Positions 1 to 11,060 are shown, counted from the stretch's first letter. The stretch: 64,000 bases of DNA from Mesaphorura yosii (GCA_009869945.1 WIXG01000062.1:1-64000); one strand, 5' to 3'. Notes: generated by a model not told the origin, from the sequence alone. Translations and numbers: made by a program.

Positions 1-113
1 TTCCCCTTCCGCAGAAGACGATGGATACGACCGACTGGGAACTGGAGTCCAGCACGGCTCGACCGGGACTTTGCCTTTCCCTTCACCTTTCCTCCTTTAC
101 CACGTCCAGACAT
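1..113 (-). CDS. Histone H2A, N-terminal part (cut by window start)
   Basis: Core nucleosomal histone. The minus strand from the ATG at 111-113 encodes [20 protein letters not shown], then the conserved start of the H2A fold ([17 protein letters not shown]), about 37 residues before the window ends. The N-terminal tail and alpha-N region match canonical H2A; a valine within the lysine tract of the tail is unusual but minor. A TATA element lies about 100 bp upstream at 209-218, followed by CCAAT boxes. Only the first third is visible, so a variant such as H2A.X cannot be excluded. Confidence 0.93.
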   Translation of the reverse strand, partial: MSGRGKGGKVKGKAKSRSSRAGLQFPVGRIHRLLRKG

Positions 114-208
114 TTTGAGAATGAGATAAAGTCAAAACTTTAGAAATTTAAGATGTGATCGTTGTGAGATCAAGCCAGCGAATGAAGCCAAGATTGGAGC
201 GGAGCTTG

Positions 209-338
209 CCTTTATATGCCTGAGATGAGTTCTCGAGCCTGTCTTCGTGAGTTCTGCGAGCAGAAACTCGAACGACAGTGAGTTCAACTCCCAAAAACGC
301 TCTGATTGGTGCCAATATCAGAGGAGGGCTGTGATTGG
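209..338 (-). promoter_or_regulatory. Histone H2A promoter: TATA box and CCAAT cluster
   Basis: Read on the minus strand, CATATAAAGG at about 209-218 sits about 100 bp upstream of the H2A ATG. Further upstream are three CCAAT-type pentamers (about 304-309, 312-316 and 333-338) on both strands within 35 bp, an arrangement typical of animal histone promoters. A second TATA-like stretch at 360-368 faces the other way. Confidence 0.6.
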
Positions 339-368
339 TGGGAAGTTGAGACTACCGGCTTTTTATAT

Positions 369-881
369 CTCTGCCTTTCTGCACGCGTTCATAACTCATT
401 TCACACAGCTAACCGAGGTCATGTTTGCACGCGTTCAGATTCGTGAATGAATTTGTGCCGTCCAACTTTGAATGCGCGCCTACGCTACTGCGTAGTGTTT
501 ATATTTTGTTCCAACATGCATGTCTCAATTTTTCCGGAAGCGTCGAATGAATTCTACAAGCAAATTCCATTCTACAGATTTCAGTGCCCACTGCTATCGG
601 CTCCCATTTGTCATTCCATGTGATGACGATGCAAAATTCAGGAACCTGCAATGCAATTTGAATTGAACCTGCTGCGCTGCAGAGAAATTATGACACGAAT
701 TATGCATTTTTACTTCATTCGCATTCTGTCCAAGATTTTAACATCTTCCGGTTTGGGCATTCGCATAATGAAACTAAAGCATCATTCATTCACATTCATC
801 ATGTCAAGAGTTTCGAGCATAAGCATGACATTACGGCATAATGGAATTTGCATTGAGATTTTGCTCTTTGGAAAATTTGGT
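369..881. other. Spacer between H2A promoter and H1 3' end
   Basis: There is no convincing coding region here. A plus-facing TATA-like stretch (360-368) would serve a divergent gene, but no histone fold follows. A 45-codon ORF beginning near 520 has no recognisable similarity. Confidence 0.4.
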
Positions 882-897
882 GGCCCTTAAAAGGGCC
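882..897 (-). promoter_or_regulatory. Histone mRNA 3' stem-loop of H1
   Basis: On the minus strand GGCCCTTTTAAGGGCC forms a six-base-pair stem with a four-base loop, 88 nt past the H1 stop. A purine-rich CCAAAGAGC follows about 12 nt downstream, as expected for the histone downstream element that pairs with U7 snRNA. The same 16 bases recur at 10792 and 50383. Confidence 0.93.
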
Positions 898-985
898 GTT
901 GGTTTTAAATACTCAGTAGTTAGTCAGCTTGTAGAAACCAGAATGGGTGCATTTTGGTTTGTGTTATGCCAATGCCTGAGGATGT

Positions 986-1735
986 TTACTTCTTCTTGGG
1001 TGCAGCCTTGTTCGCCTTTGGCTTTGCTGCTGCTGTCTTCTTCGGCTTCGGAAGCTTAACTTTCGGAGAAGCCTTCGCCTTTTTCGCAGCTTTCGGTTTT
1101 GGAGAGGCAGGCGCTGGTGAAGCTGAAGGGGCGGCTGCTGGCGCAGATGCGGCGGCAGGAGCTTCTGCTGATGTAGCTTTCTTCGAAGCTTTTGGCTTTG
1201 GCGCAGCAGTCCTTTTCTTAGGTGATTTCGGTTTCTTAGCACCAGCAGCGGCGGCCTTCTTCGGTGACTTGGACTTCTTGGCTTTCTTCGGTGATGCGGG
1301 TTTGCGAGCGACCTTTGGCTTGCTTGCCTTCGGTTTCTTTGCTGCGGCTTCACCCTTCGCCTTGACTGCCAGCTTGAAAGACCCAGAAGCTCCGGTTCCC
1401 TTGACTTGCACCAATTTTCCGTTTGCGACGGCGGACTTGAGGGATTTGCGGATGAACGGGGCGAGTCTCTCGACGTCGACTTTGTACGTGTCCTGGATAT
1501 ATTTCTTAATTGCCTTCAGAGATGAACCTCCACGTTCATTGAGTGCTTTGATGGCGGCTCCGACCATTTGTGCAGTTGGTGGATGGTCTGATTTTGCTTT
1601 CGGTGCGCGTGGAGCTCTCGGCTTCTTCTCCTTGGGTGCTTTCGGCACTTTCGGTGCGGCAGCTTTCTTCGGGCGTCCTTTGCCCTTTGGACTCGCTGGA
1701 GCGGCGGGTGCAGCAGGAGCGGCGACGTCAGCCAT
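986..1735 (-). CDS. Histone H1 (linker histone)
   Basis: Linker histone that binds nucleosomes at the DNA entry and exit point. Intronless, 249 aa. An Ala/Pro/Lys-rich N-terminal tail (1-48) precedes the H15 winged-helix domain at about 50-122, with typical residues ([26 protein letters not shown]). A long Lys/Ala/Pro C-terminal tail carries repeated SPKK-type sites, which are known CDK and DNA-minor-groove motifs. The ATG at 1733-1735 was preferred to upstream in-frame starts because it begins the usual MADVA sequence and the longer extension lies in the promoter. TATA lies at about 1868-1876, and the histone stem-loop at 882-897 indicates a replication-dependent gene. Confidence 0.96.
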   Translation of the reverse strand: MADVAAPAAPAAPASPKGKGRPKKAAAPKVPKAPKEKKPRAPRAPKAKSDHPPTAQMVGAAIKALNERGGSSLKAIKKYIQDTYKVDVERLAPFIRKSLKSAVANGKLVQVKGTGASGSFKLAVKAKGEAAAKKPKASKPKVARKPASPKKAKKSKSPKKAAAAGAKKPKSPKKRTAAPKPKASKKATSAEAPAAASAPAAAPSASPAPASPKPKAAKKAKASPKVKLPKPKKTAAAKPKANKAAPKKK

Positions 1736-1867
1736 GTCGAATGTTGATTGAAAATCACGTATCACGATTTGCTTGTTGTCAGTTAATGAAGGAGCAGTTA
1801 GGCAGTTTGCAGTGATTACAGCGCAACGTACGAAATGCGAATGAAAACAGGGAAGAGCGATGACGTA

Positions 1868-1876
1868 GTATATAAA
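1868..1876 (-). promoter_or_regulatory. TATA box of histone H1
   Basis: The minus strand reads TTTATATAC about 135 bp upstream of the H1 ATG, which would place transcription start near 1840. The element is nearly symmetric, so its direction is inferred from the adjacent gene. Confidence 0.5.
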
Positions 1877-1879
1877 GAA

Positions 1880-3367
1880 GAGGTCGGACGGATTGGAGAC
1901 TGCTGCGAGAAAAGTTCTCAAACTCGAACAAAACTTGCTTGTTTTTCTCACTCGACTGTGTTTTCTTTTTCCAAATTTTTACATTTTTCGGACACTTCTC
2001 GATGGAATTTTGGGAAGCGGTTAGGCTCGTCTTGTAGCCTGATTATCATGCTACAAGACTACCTGGATCTAATTTCGCAATTTTTCAGTGTTCATCAGTA
2101 ATTTTATGATTTTGGGGCTATCAGCAAAGAACTTCCAAATGTTTGGCCTGTTTTTCGAAATTTTAAATATGTTCTCGTGCAGCGATTCATGTCAAACTTT
2201 CCCCATCGAATCTCTGGAATAAGAGTCCCATTTCAGTGCAAGATTCATTGTGGTGGGTCAACGGGGTCAAAAGTTATTACCAATCAAATTCGGCAAAAAG
2301 ACACACCGATGATATGTATACCACGGACATTTTGACGAAATTCGGCCATATGCAGTGGACATTTTGATTAAAATTTTATATCAATGTTTAGCTCTTTTTT
2401 GCGGGGCGTCGAATGACACCGGTTTCGGCTCGCAACTCGACTTTATTGCAATTATTTAGTGAAAAAATCATATCGCATTAATCGCATCTCATCATTTTTC
2501 CGTCGTATGAGGGATTTTCAACTCGTACTCTCTGCTCAGTTGAGTATAGCAAAAGTGGGTTGTGCGAGCATAGCGAGGCGAGAGAACATTCTCATTCGAG
2601 CTGCTCCTTCCTCGTTCATTTCGTTTCGTTCATCTTTCGCAGCTAGATGTGATGTGAAATGTGACACTTTATTACGTGACAGTAGTTTACGGCACGGTAG
2701 CCATCTTGTCGGCAGTGATTGCCAAGATCTCGATGTGGGGCTAAATGTGGCGTTCGATTTTATATCGAATTCGATCAAATTCATGACAGGCGCAATTGAA
2801 CTCCGCCAGATTTGTGAGTTTTGTCATACTTTGAGTTTGAGGCTGTTGCAAATTCTGAAATGATCTTCGCATGACCACTCGTACTAATGCAATAAAACAT
2901 GGCATTTTAAATGGAAAGCTGAGATCATCATTCGGTCAGCAAATTAAGGATGGGAGTAATGAATTCAATTAATAAATTGAAAATTTGAAGACAGCTTCGA
3001 CCATGAATTGCAGCAAAGGAACTGAATTTCCGATGTCCTTTAAATGGCACGATCTAAGATTGTCACGCACGATTTCAACTGGATTGTATTAATTCTCTAA
3101 ATGTGAATTTTCGTATTTTTCGTGGTATGTTTTGGAAATTCTCTGGAATGTATTTCCAGATTTCATGAAATTTCGAGCAATTTTCCTTTGTGTGCTGTCA
3201 AGCATTTCCTCTTCTCACGGAAGTTTCAAACCAAAATATGATTCGTGTGGATGAACCGCGACGAAACACACTCAAAACAAAACTCATAAATAAACATCTG
3301 CTTTCGAGTAGTTAAAGAGTTTGCGCGTGAGCAGGTTGTTAGTTCAAATTAGTGTTGCCTTGTTCTA
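1880..3367. other. Intergenic region upstream of the zinc-finger gene
   Basis: No domain is recognisable on either strand. A plus-strand ORF at about 2459-2863 has unremarkable composition and no motif. The missing first exon of the zinc-finger gene that begins at 3369 probably lies somewhere here. Confidence 0.4.
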
Positions 3368-3368
3368 G

Positions 3369-5491
3369 TGACTCATGATATTGACTATGAGTTTGACGTC
3401 TACAAGAAACATCGCGGTGGACATCTTAACAAATTTCCCTGCGCTTGCGGCAAGTGTACCTACTCCTGTGATCGGATTCAAGAGTTTGAAAGACACACGC
3501 AATGCCATACGTTTGAATATTTTGAAAGAAAACAGCCAAGGGTAATCTGCTCATCTCGGCCTCGGCCATCAGAAGCAAATGGTAAACATCCAAGACGGAG
3601 ACTACAAATGTCAAAATGTCATGCTTCCAAGATGTTACATTGCAATTTTGTATTTATTGATTCTCAGGTGTTACTAGGGAAGAAAATAACGAGAAAGAAA
3701 AAGAGGAGTCTAACCGGAACAATAGTCTGGTGGAAATGAGATCTTACAGTTGCAAAGATCCAAATTGTCCACAGACTTTCCAAAGCATGGCAGACTTAGA
3801 GCTTCACATATTAAGACATGAACGGAAGAGTGAGTTTCGTTGTCATTTGTGCACTTTTACGTCTACTTCACTCGGGCTTATGCAACGACACCTTGAAATG
3901 CATGAAAAAAATGCAAATAGGAGGGGAAGTAAGTAAATCAATTGCCTTTCCCTTGTGTATTTGCAAATGATTCCGGAAAGTTGATTTCAAATAATGATTC
4001 TTGAAACTAGCAAGCGACTCAAAGGAATTCCATCAGCGATCTGCCGCTAGCTCATCTTCGCCGCGTGTCTGCTCACCTTTACCTGAACTGCCTGAACAAA
4101 CGCCAATTTATCTTCCAAGCGAGAACCGATTTATGTGTCCCAGTACGAATTGTCCAATGGTTATGTCCGCTGCAAAAGACGTGTCAATTCACTTAAGCCA
4201 GCACAAAATTCCAAAGCACCCGTTCCAGTGCAATATGTGCAGTTATTCCGCCCGTAACGGATTTCATCTGAGTCAACATAAAGTGCTTCATTTAAAAAAC
4301 AAAGTTTTCTTGGAGCTAAAAGCTCAGCTCAGTGGACGACAGAGTCAAGCAGGTGAATGAATCTTTACATTTCTACCACCTTGACATTACAGTTACGGGT
4401 CGGGTCGTAGAATTTTAAGAATTCTGACGAATACATAATACCTCCCTTGTTTCGTTTTCAGAATCTTCTACCAGTCAAGCTCCTAAGCTCACTCGCTGTC
4501 CCAAGCCATACACATCTGCGTCTCGCGGACCCATTTACAAATGCGCAGATTCCAACTGCCCACAAACGTTTTATAAGCGTTCAGATGCGTTAAAGCACAG
4601 TATCAATTTACATAGTGGCACTGGAATATTTAAATGCGATCAATGCACGTTCAGCTCCTCAGTTTATTATTTTGACAAACATAAGGAAAAGCATTTGCAA
4701 GCGGTTCCCGACAGCTCATTGAAGGCCTTAGACATAAACATGCATACTTCGTTCACGGCCACACCCGAACAAAGTATTCAGCACCGAAATCCGACTTTGC
4801 ACGGATTGAAATTTAAGCCTGCTGTGTATCGTCCAGCATGGTTCAAGAAAACCAAATCGCGTGAGGTTTCAAATATATCGTACTTTGATTTGTACTGATC
4901 ATAGTTTGAGATCATTGTTTGTTTTATGCTGCAGGAAAAACTCCAATTGAGCTTGGAAGGAGGCACAGGAGGAACTTGATCAAAGATGGGTTGGTAACAC
5001 CCACTGAGTTGGAAGTTATCAGGAAAGGGAATCCAAAGTTTACTTATGAAACACACGTAACGTACTCAACTGGCAGAGTCGTAACAGTGAATTTTCGATG
5101 TTTTCACTGTCCCAAGGCGTTTGATAAATTTCAAAGCTACAACAAGCATCAAAGAACTCACACTATCAAATTGAGGAAAAATTCAGCCTGGACTTGTGGG
5201 TTTTGCAACAATGAATGCAACGATGAAGATGATTTTCGTCTGCATTGCATACAACACGCCAGTACAACAAAATGCTGGATAGATGTTAACAGATGTTCAA
5301 TACCAGACTCCGAAGCTCAAGCGGACCCCGGCGGCTCTTTCTGTAAGATTTTTAATGCGATGTTCTCAATGTGTGATAATTTTACTTTGGGCATTTTGTG
5401 TAAAGATTGCACTCGGGACGGAACTCGCGAAGATAATTCAAGGAAAATTGGAAATCCTTTTGATGACGGCATTCTAGAGGTAGATTTATAA
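3369..5491 (+). CDS. C2H2 zinc-finger protein (5' end unresolved)
   Basis: Probable nuclear DNA-binding protein. Exons that keep one frame are 3369-3581, 3668-3928, 4011-4352, 4462-4860 and 4935-5491, with GT-AG junctions. Fingers come in pairs: a CX4C finger such as CKDPNCPQTF (also CPSTNCP and CADSNCPQTF) followed by a CX2C finger with a C-x-F/Y-S pattern (CHLCTFTS, CNMCSYSA, CDQCTFSS). Each of the three middle exons encodes one pair. The fifth exon adds FRCFHCPKAFDKF and CGFCNNECN fingers. Exon 1 starts in phase after TTGTTCTAG, and the first visible residues look like the end of a finger, so an upstream exon is missing. The 3' end may differ, as a GTAAG lies at 5343. No orthologue was recognised. 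Confidence 0.8.
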
Positions 5492-5550
5492 TTGAAGACA
5501 GTTATATTTGTGGTCACACCGTTTTAAACCACTAACAAGCCCCATACAAA

Positions 5551-7240
5551 ATGCTTGAAAATCACTTCCAGACTCCAGACTTCCGTTTGATTTCTATGAT
5601 TGAAGCACACAATTTCATGAAGTTTGACACGTTTGCATTCATGCCCGACGACGGATGTAATTTATGTGGCCTGCAAGGTGTGCATGATTGTGGGAAATCG
5701 TCAATAATTCTCGCATGCCTAATTGGAATGGCTTATGATTTACTGCTGGACCTGAATCAAAACTCTACGCTCTGTGGAGTTTCTTTAGATCGTGAGAATT
5801 TAAGAATACTGTTATAATGTAGGCAGGCAAAGCTTATGACTTTAAAAATTGTGCTTTTGGATTTAGGTATTTTGAGGCACGGAGCATCATCTGGCTATGT
5901 TGAGCTTACACTTGAACTGAATCCATACAAAAGTCTTCTGAAAAAATACGGCAGTCAATTGAAACTGAGGCGTAATTTCGTTCAAGGGCGAGCTTTGTCG
6001 GAATCAAAGTTCGAAATCAGTTATGGGATTGTATCGAAGGAAATCATAAAAACGGAAGATGTAAAAGGCATCATGAACAGAATACTACCGCCGTATGCAC
6101 TGAGGCTCATGGTTCTCAGTAGAGAGAATTTGGATTATTTTCTGCAGACTTCTATTTCTTGGTACAACTTTTACGATCGGCTAATGTGAATTTATTCTAA
6201 GTAGTAAGATTGTTGCCTTTTGTAGTAATGATATCTTTTGGACGGTTGCTTCCCATCAAGAAAATCATCTGCGTCAGAAACTCGAAGCAGTCCGGGATCA
6301 AATTGAGCAGATTAGCATTGACTTAGAATCAAGACAAACGGTTGCTGTTATTCTACCGACCACACATGAAATATGATATGATGACCTCATTTACGTTAAC
6401 CTTTGTATTTCAGAGAATCTCATTCCTGAAAGACAGTCTCAAAGTTTGTGCTCAGGAAGATAAAATGGAAACAGATTGGGGTAGGACTTTGCGTGGCATG
6501 CAAGCAGAGGAGTATAAAGCCGCCCAGGAGCAGTACACAATTCTGGAGGATGAATTTCAGGTACAATTTCATCCATGATTTCGAAAATTAGCAACAATGA
6601 TCTTAGGATTGTGTATCTCTTTCGATGCGTTACAGAGACTGGTTGAAGAAGAAGATAGTCTGAGCACTAAAATGGACACCTGTTTGGAAAAATTGGTCGA
6701 TAAAATGCGAAAACCTTTTAAGGAATATATTCTGGCGCAGAATTATGTTGTAAGTTTTTAGTTTCTCATATACGAACACATGCACTTCCTCCGTTTATTG
6801 TAATCTCTTCAAGGGAGATTTTGTCATTTCTACGGATCCGAAAGAATTTGGAATCTGGATGAAGGATATCAGATCATCTGAAACTGAAAGCCCAAAGACA
6901 ATGTACGCATCTTGTTCTTCAACTCTATTGATTGTGGTTATTAATGTTAAAGCGTAATATTAATTAATGTAGGGATGAAGTTCGACGTATTTGGCGAAAG
7001 GAAATGCTCGTTGGTCATAGGCGACTGGCCATTACCGCTTTGTTCATTGGATTTTGGCGCATACTGAAGACATGTCCAATTATGATAGGAGATACGTACA
7101 GCACAAACCCGTCTGAATTTAGCCTTCCGGACAGCTCAATGCCACTGCTGGTGGACACAATTCGAGAATGTCCAAATCGCCAGTTTTTTATTTCGATTCC
7201 AGGTGAAAGTCCTGATGAATTTGTGCAGAAATATACTTAA
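5551..7240 (+). CDS. Hinge-less SMC5-like protein with degenerate ATPase motifs
   Basis: Seven exons (5551-5791, 5867-6161, 6226-6340, 6414-6560, 6636-6749, 6814-6902, 6973-7240) sum to 1269 nt, 422 aa. SMC5 is a subunit of the SMC5/6 DNA-repair complex and is usually about 1100 aa. Residues 16-51 resemble its N-terminal head (IEAHNFMKFDTF, then GLQGVHDCGKSS at the Walker A position). RILRHGASSGYVELTLEL matches the following strand region. After only about 130 coiled-coil residues comes the C-terminal head. From memory, LVGHRRLAITALFIGFWRIL aligns without gaps to the SMC5 signature segment, but SGGER is replaced by VGHRR and the Walker B DE by DT (374-375). QFFISIPG matches QYFFITPK. The hinge and most of the arms are absent. 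It is probably not an active ATPase. AATAAA at 7430. Confidence 0.8.
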
Positions 7241-7984
7241 GGGAAGGGAATTCGGGTGATGGTGCGCAATTTTTCACAAATAATATTCCCAAGCAAACTG
7301 CAAGGACAAGTATTCTATGCAATCTCTTATGCAACGATCCAACTCACCCAACGGAAATTATTACTAGACTGAAATACGAAACTACTTAGTTAAGAATATT
7401 CAAGTCATCATAATTTGTTATACTTGTATAATAAACAACGTCTGTTATCTACTTATTACTTTCTCTCCAATAATGTATTACGTAGTGACAACAAAGACCT
7501 CTTGCAAAACTCAGCAAATTTTTAATAAAATGATATAATCCGCGGTTCGTATATCTTCACCGCGCTGATTAGCATACAGCACAGTACATAGATCCTGGAC
7601 TAATCCATTGTTTGTAGTCAGAAACACTTCATTGACTAGTTGTCAATTCGATGGTGCAATCTTCAACAAAGATTTCTGATGAATGTTTGCGATTTCTCCT
7701 TTCATAACAAGCAATATGCAAGAAGGCTTGAAGAGTGTGGCGGTCTGGAGAAATATCGAAATCACTTCCGAAATGAGTCAGAAAGCCAGTCTTGAGCGAA
7801 GTTATTCTTTCATCTTCTAACTGTGACCATAATTAAAATGGACTGCGAACTCATCAAGCACTGTCATTGTAATCAAGTCAAGATAGTGTTCTGACGTGTG
7901 ATCTGTCGTTAAGCCAAAGGTCGACTCGGAGCACCGCGGTTTCCATTGTTTTGGACTCGATCTCAGTGTTATCTCTTCTGCATC
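7241..7984. other. Intergenic region between SMC5-like gene and LETMD1
   Basis: It holds the SMC5-like 3'UTR (AATAAA at 7430-7435) and the LETMD1 5' region. No other coding or RNA feature was recognised. Confidence 0.4.
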
Positions 7985-9320
7985 ATGTCAGGGTTTGTGC
8001 TAACAAGGTATCTCCGCTTCCTGGAAAAGTATCCAGCACTGATAGAGAAGAAGTTTCCTACTGCCGTCAATGTCTACCGGGTTTTCGTTTTAGGGTTTAA
8101 GGTAATGATTTCTTTGTCATTCGTATAACTTGGTTGTGTCGTTTTGTCGCATGGCTAAGGTGGATTAATTTCTTTCAGGACTTTCTGGGCGATGTCAAGG
8201 AATATGTTCTCGTTAGGAAGAAAGTGCTGTTGGAGCCTGATGGTGTCAAATCACTCAATCGGAAGGAGATATCACTTTACGCTCGCATGCCGAGGGAAAT
8301 GCTAAAAGTTGGTGAGTGCCCTTCATCGAAATTTCGTATTGCCTATCTCACCTTATCCGAATGTGTAGATTGATGGTGACTAATCGTGCAGGTCCGACGT
8401 TGTTAATCTCTGCGTTGCCCTTTGCGAACTACGTCGTACTTCCGATCGCGTAAGTGAAGTTACGTTACACGACCAGTGAACATTCATCAGATCCGCTGAC
8501 CATGATTTGCTCTATGCTGCCATATCTAGATACTACTTCCCAAAGCATCTACTGTCGTCTCATTTCTTGACTAAACAGCAAATAAATGGCTTCGCCAGTG
8601 ACAACCATAAGAAAAGGCTGCTTATGTCCGAGACCGTACTTTACAAGCTACAAAAAAGTACTGAACGCATAAAAAAGGACGACTCCAGGAATTTGGCTAC
8701 GGACACTTTTCACAAACTCGAGATTGGCAAGCAACTAACCATGAAAGAGATTATGCCTCTAAGACCTCTCTTCCAGAATGACTTTGAATTGGACAAATTG
8801 TCCCGGTCACATGTAGTAAGTAGTAAAGCAGTTTCGATGGATATTTTCATCATTGTAGGACTCCTGTCATCATTATCTGACTTCTGATAACGCAGAGAAG
8901 CCTTTGTTGGATGCACGGACTGCATGCGCGGTGGTTTCGCAAGACGCGCCTATTCGACCATGCTAAATTGATTTATGAAATGGATGCTGCCATACTACGT
9001 GATGGGATATACGACTTAACTGCGGACGAGCTGAGAGAGGTGAGATCATTTCTTCCTAAAATGTGAACTGCCTTTCGTTCATGGTTTACATTATTTTTCT
9101 TATTTAGGCCTGCTTTCTCAGAGGACTGAATGCAAAAACTGCGACCGTTGAAGATATGGTCGACTACCTGCACCTCTGGATGCCCATTTCAGTGACAATA
9201 CAGCCATACTCCTTCTCAATGTTCCTTCACTTGCCACTGCTGTTAGCTTATAATCATCAGCTTAACTTGCTCCTTCTTACTTCTCATGGCTCAGATCGAA
9301 AACCATATCCAGGTCTTTAA
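7985..9320 (+). CDS. LETMD1: LETM1 domain-containing protein 1 (LETMD1-like)
   Basis: Mitochondrial inner-membrane protein of the LETM1 family. Six exons (7985-8101, 8179-8311, 8392-8449, 8530-8815, 8896-9039, 9108-9320) total 951 nt, 316 aa. The order of conserved segments matches LETMD1: an N-terminal RYLRFLEKYP segment, GDVKEYVLVRKK, a LYARMPREMLKV stretch before a hydrophobic segment (LLISALPFANYVVLPIAYYF), then PKHLLSSHFLTKQQ, LRPLFQNDFELDKLS and the LETM ribosome-binding-like end with ACFLRGLNA and YLHLWMPIS. There is no EF-hand, as expected for LETMD1 rather than LETM1. The first ATG may miss a short upstream presequence. AATAAA at 9562. Confidence 0.87.
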
Positions 9321-9889
9321 GAGATATGTAGATAGACTGTAATGTAAATCTCGAAGATTCAGAATTATATCGTAATGCAAGAAACTCGGCTCTATCGCTG
9401 CTTGCACTTGCTGCTGGTCAGTCAATGATCTAATTCTGTAGTTTCTGCTTGCCCCTTGTGAGCATCCTCGTCTACAACCCTGTGTATCACCTCTCGAAAC
9501 AAAAGTTTCTAGTCTCCTAACACAAGGCAAGATGTGTGTCAAAATCTAAGTACTGTAACTAAATAAATCTTTAGTTGAATAATATTCAAACATTCTTCAC
9601 GCATCGTGATATGCATATCGTACTGAAAGTCACAAGCAAATTCATGTTGGGCATGTTGTTTCAGTCTGTAATTTCTGCTAGTCCGAAGTATCTGGATATT
9701 GAATCTACTCTAAGTAAGCTTTATGGTCAACTGTCAGAACTTGGTAATCACTCAAAGCGTTTCGTTGCAGCTTGGCCTACTAAAAATGGAATGTCAGATA
9801 CATAAATAAGATTATGTCAGCGTACTCATCCACTAATTCAGTCTGATTTCTTGAACTCACGAGTTTATCACCTGAACTCAGAAACTTTC
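9321..9889. other. Intergenic region, LETMD1 3' end to H2B-variant promoter
   Basis: It contains the LETMD1 polyadenylation signal (9562-9567) and the promoter of the H2B variant. A 76-codon plus ORF (9575-9805) and an 83-codon minus ORF (9291-9542) show no recognisable domain and are not called. Confidence 0.4.
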
Positions 9890-9901
9890 TATAAATACGG
9901 G
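9890..9901 (+). promoter_or_regulatory. TATA box of H2B variant
   Basis: TATAAATACGGG lies about 145 bp upstream of the ATG. The identical 12-mer precedes the H15-domain gene at 49375, and TATAAATAC precedes the histidine-rich gene at 24318. Confidence 0.7.
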
Positions 9902-10033
9902 TGCCTTCGTAGTGCCTGGCACATTTCTCGTCAAGGTTTCAAGCGGTCCACATCGTCCCTTCTAGCGACTTTTAGCGAATTCTTGCATTTTATTTTATCA
10001 CTTGACCTGAAGTACAACGACGCAAGACGCATC

Positions 10034-10618
10034 ATGGGAAAAACAATTGCCAAAGAAAAGAAGGCAGCCGCCGGCGGTAAGTCCTCGTCAAGCAATACCG
10101 GCAGTAGTAAGGGTCAATCTCCGTCGACATCGAGTCCTACCTCAGCACCATCGAGTCATGAAATCATAACGGAAACGCCGAAAAGAACAGTTGGGGTAGG
10201 AAAAGGTAAAACGTTCGGATTCGGAGGAATTCACGCAGCGCTCAGGGGACGGGGCGCATCAACGAAGAGTATTGGCAAGAGGGATCGGCAGAAGACCCGT
10301 TCGACGACGACCAAAGCCAAGAAGCGTCAGGCGAAGAGGAAGACCACCTACAACTACTTTATTTACAAAGTTCTCAAGCAAATTCATCCCCAGGTTGGAA
10401 TCTCCGCCCGCGCCATGTCTACCATGAACTCATTCGTCACCGACGTCTTTGAGAGACTCGCGAACGAAGCCAGTGCCCTCTCACAACGCAGCGGAGCGAA
10501 GACACTTCTTTCTCGGGACATGCTGACCGCTGCTCGCCTTCTGCTGCCTGGAGAATTGGGAAAACACGCTATTTCTGAAGGAGCCAAGGCTGTCAAGAAG
10601 TATCTCGATTCTGCCTGA
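10034..10618 (+). CDS. Histone H2B variant with long N-terminal tail
   Basis: Core histone, intronless, 194 aa against the usual 120-125. The H2B fold occupies about 104-194 ([60 protein letters not shown]). The tail is about 103 residues, roughly three times normal, with a Ser/Thr/Pro-rich stretch (17-41), a Gly/Phe patch ([17 protein letters not shown], 58-74) and a basic run (79-103). The L2 loop reads SQRSGAKT where canonical H2B has HYNKRST. The ATG at 10034 was chosen because upstream codons lie between the TATA box and the gene. A histone stem-loop follows 173 nt after the stop, so expression is probably tied to S phase. Long-tailed H2Bs are known from sperm of other animals; the germline role is only inferred. 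Confidence 0.93.
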   Translation: MGKTIAKEKKAAAGGKSSSSNTGSSKGQSPSTSSPTSAPSSHEIITETPKRTVGVGKGKTFGFGGIHAALRGRGASTKSIGKRDRQKTRSTTTKAKKRQAKRKTTYNYFIYKVLKQIHPQVGISARAMSTMNSFVTDVFERLANEASALSQRSGAKTLLSRDMLTAARLLLPGELGKHAISEGAKAVKKYLDSA

Positions 10619-10791
10619 GGCTGGCCAACTGACGACGCCTTTCCGAACTTGGACTGTGATTAGGGTAGTCTGCAACTCCGACTTCATTATTCAGCAATGG
10701 TCTCCACTACTGATTGTACGATAGCTCCATAGCCTTAACTTCTTGGATCGTTCGCTTATCTACTTATCTACATACATGACCACAAAAACCC

Positions 10792-10807
10792 GGCCCTTTT
10801 AAGGGCC
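10792..10807 (+). promoter_or_regulatory. Histone mRNA 3' stem-loop of H2B variant
   Basis: GGCCCTTTTAAGGGCC is the same 16 bases as at the H1 gene, followed by ACAAATATTCCGAAGAGC, which carries the cleavage region and a purine-rich downstream element at about 10817-10827. Confidence 0.92.
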
Positions 10808-11060
10808 ACAAATATTCCGAAGAGCAAGGCATCGTTTACATGCATTCTGTCGCTGGTATTTTCGTACTGACTCATTCAAGCGATTCAGGTCTACAAATGC
10901 ACACCGGCCACTGGCCTTTCGAACGGCACGACACACGATTTTATTCATTGTTCACATTTGCACAAGCGCGCATGATTTTCGTAAGACGAGTTCCTAAAAT
11001 CTACTACTTATTACAATTTGGAGCAGATGCTACAAATTTTGAGTTGTTCACCCAGCTCCC

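Noticed and set aside
1-113. Apparent frameshift in the H2A N-terminus on first reading
   Set aside because: Careful reverse-complementing gives one continuous frame; the first impression was a reading error.
954-1751. 265-codon plus-strand ORF over histone H1
   Set aside because: It is the mirror of the Lys/Ala/Pro-rich H1 coding strand; the stem-loop and H15 domain fix the minus strand as real.
2459-2863. 134-codon plus ORF
   Set aside because: No domain, no promoter, no splice context; composition is like the surrounding intergenic DNA.
3369-7240. Zinc-finger gene and SMC5-like gene as one fused gene
   Set aside because: The zinc-finger frame ends at 5491 and the SMC5-like part has its own ATG at 5551; no splice joining them was seen, though transcript data could change this.
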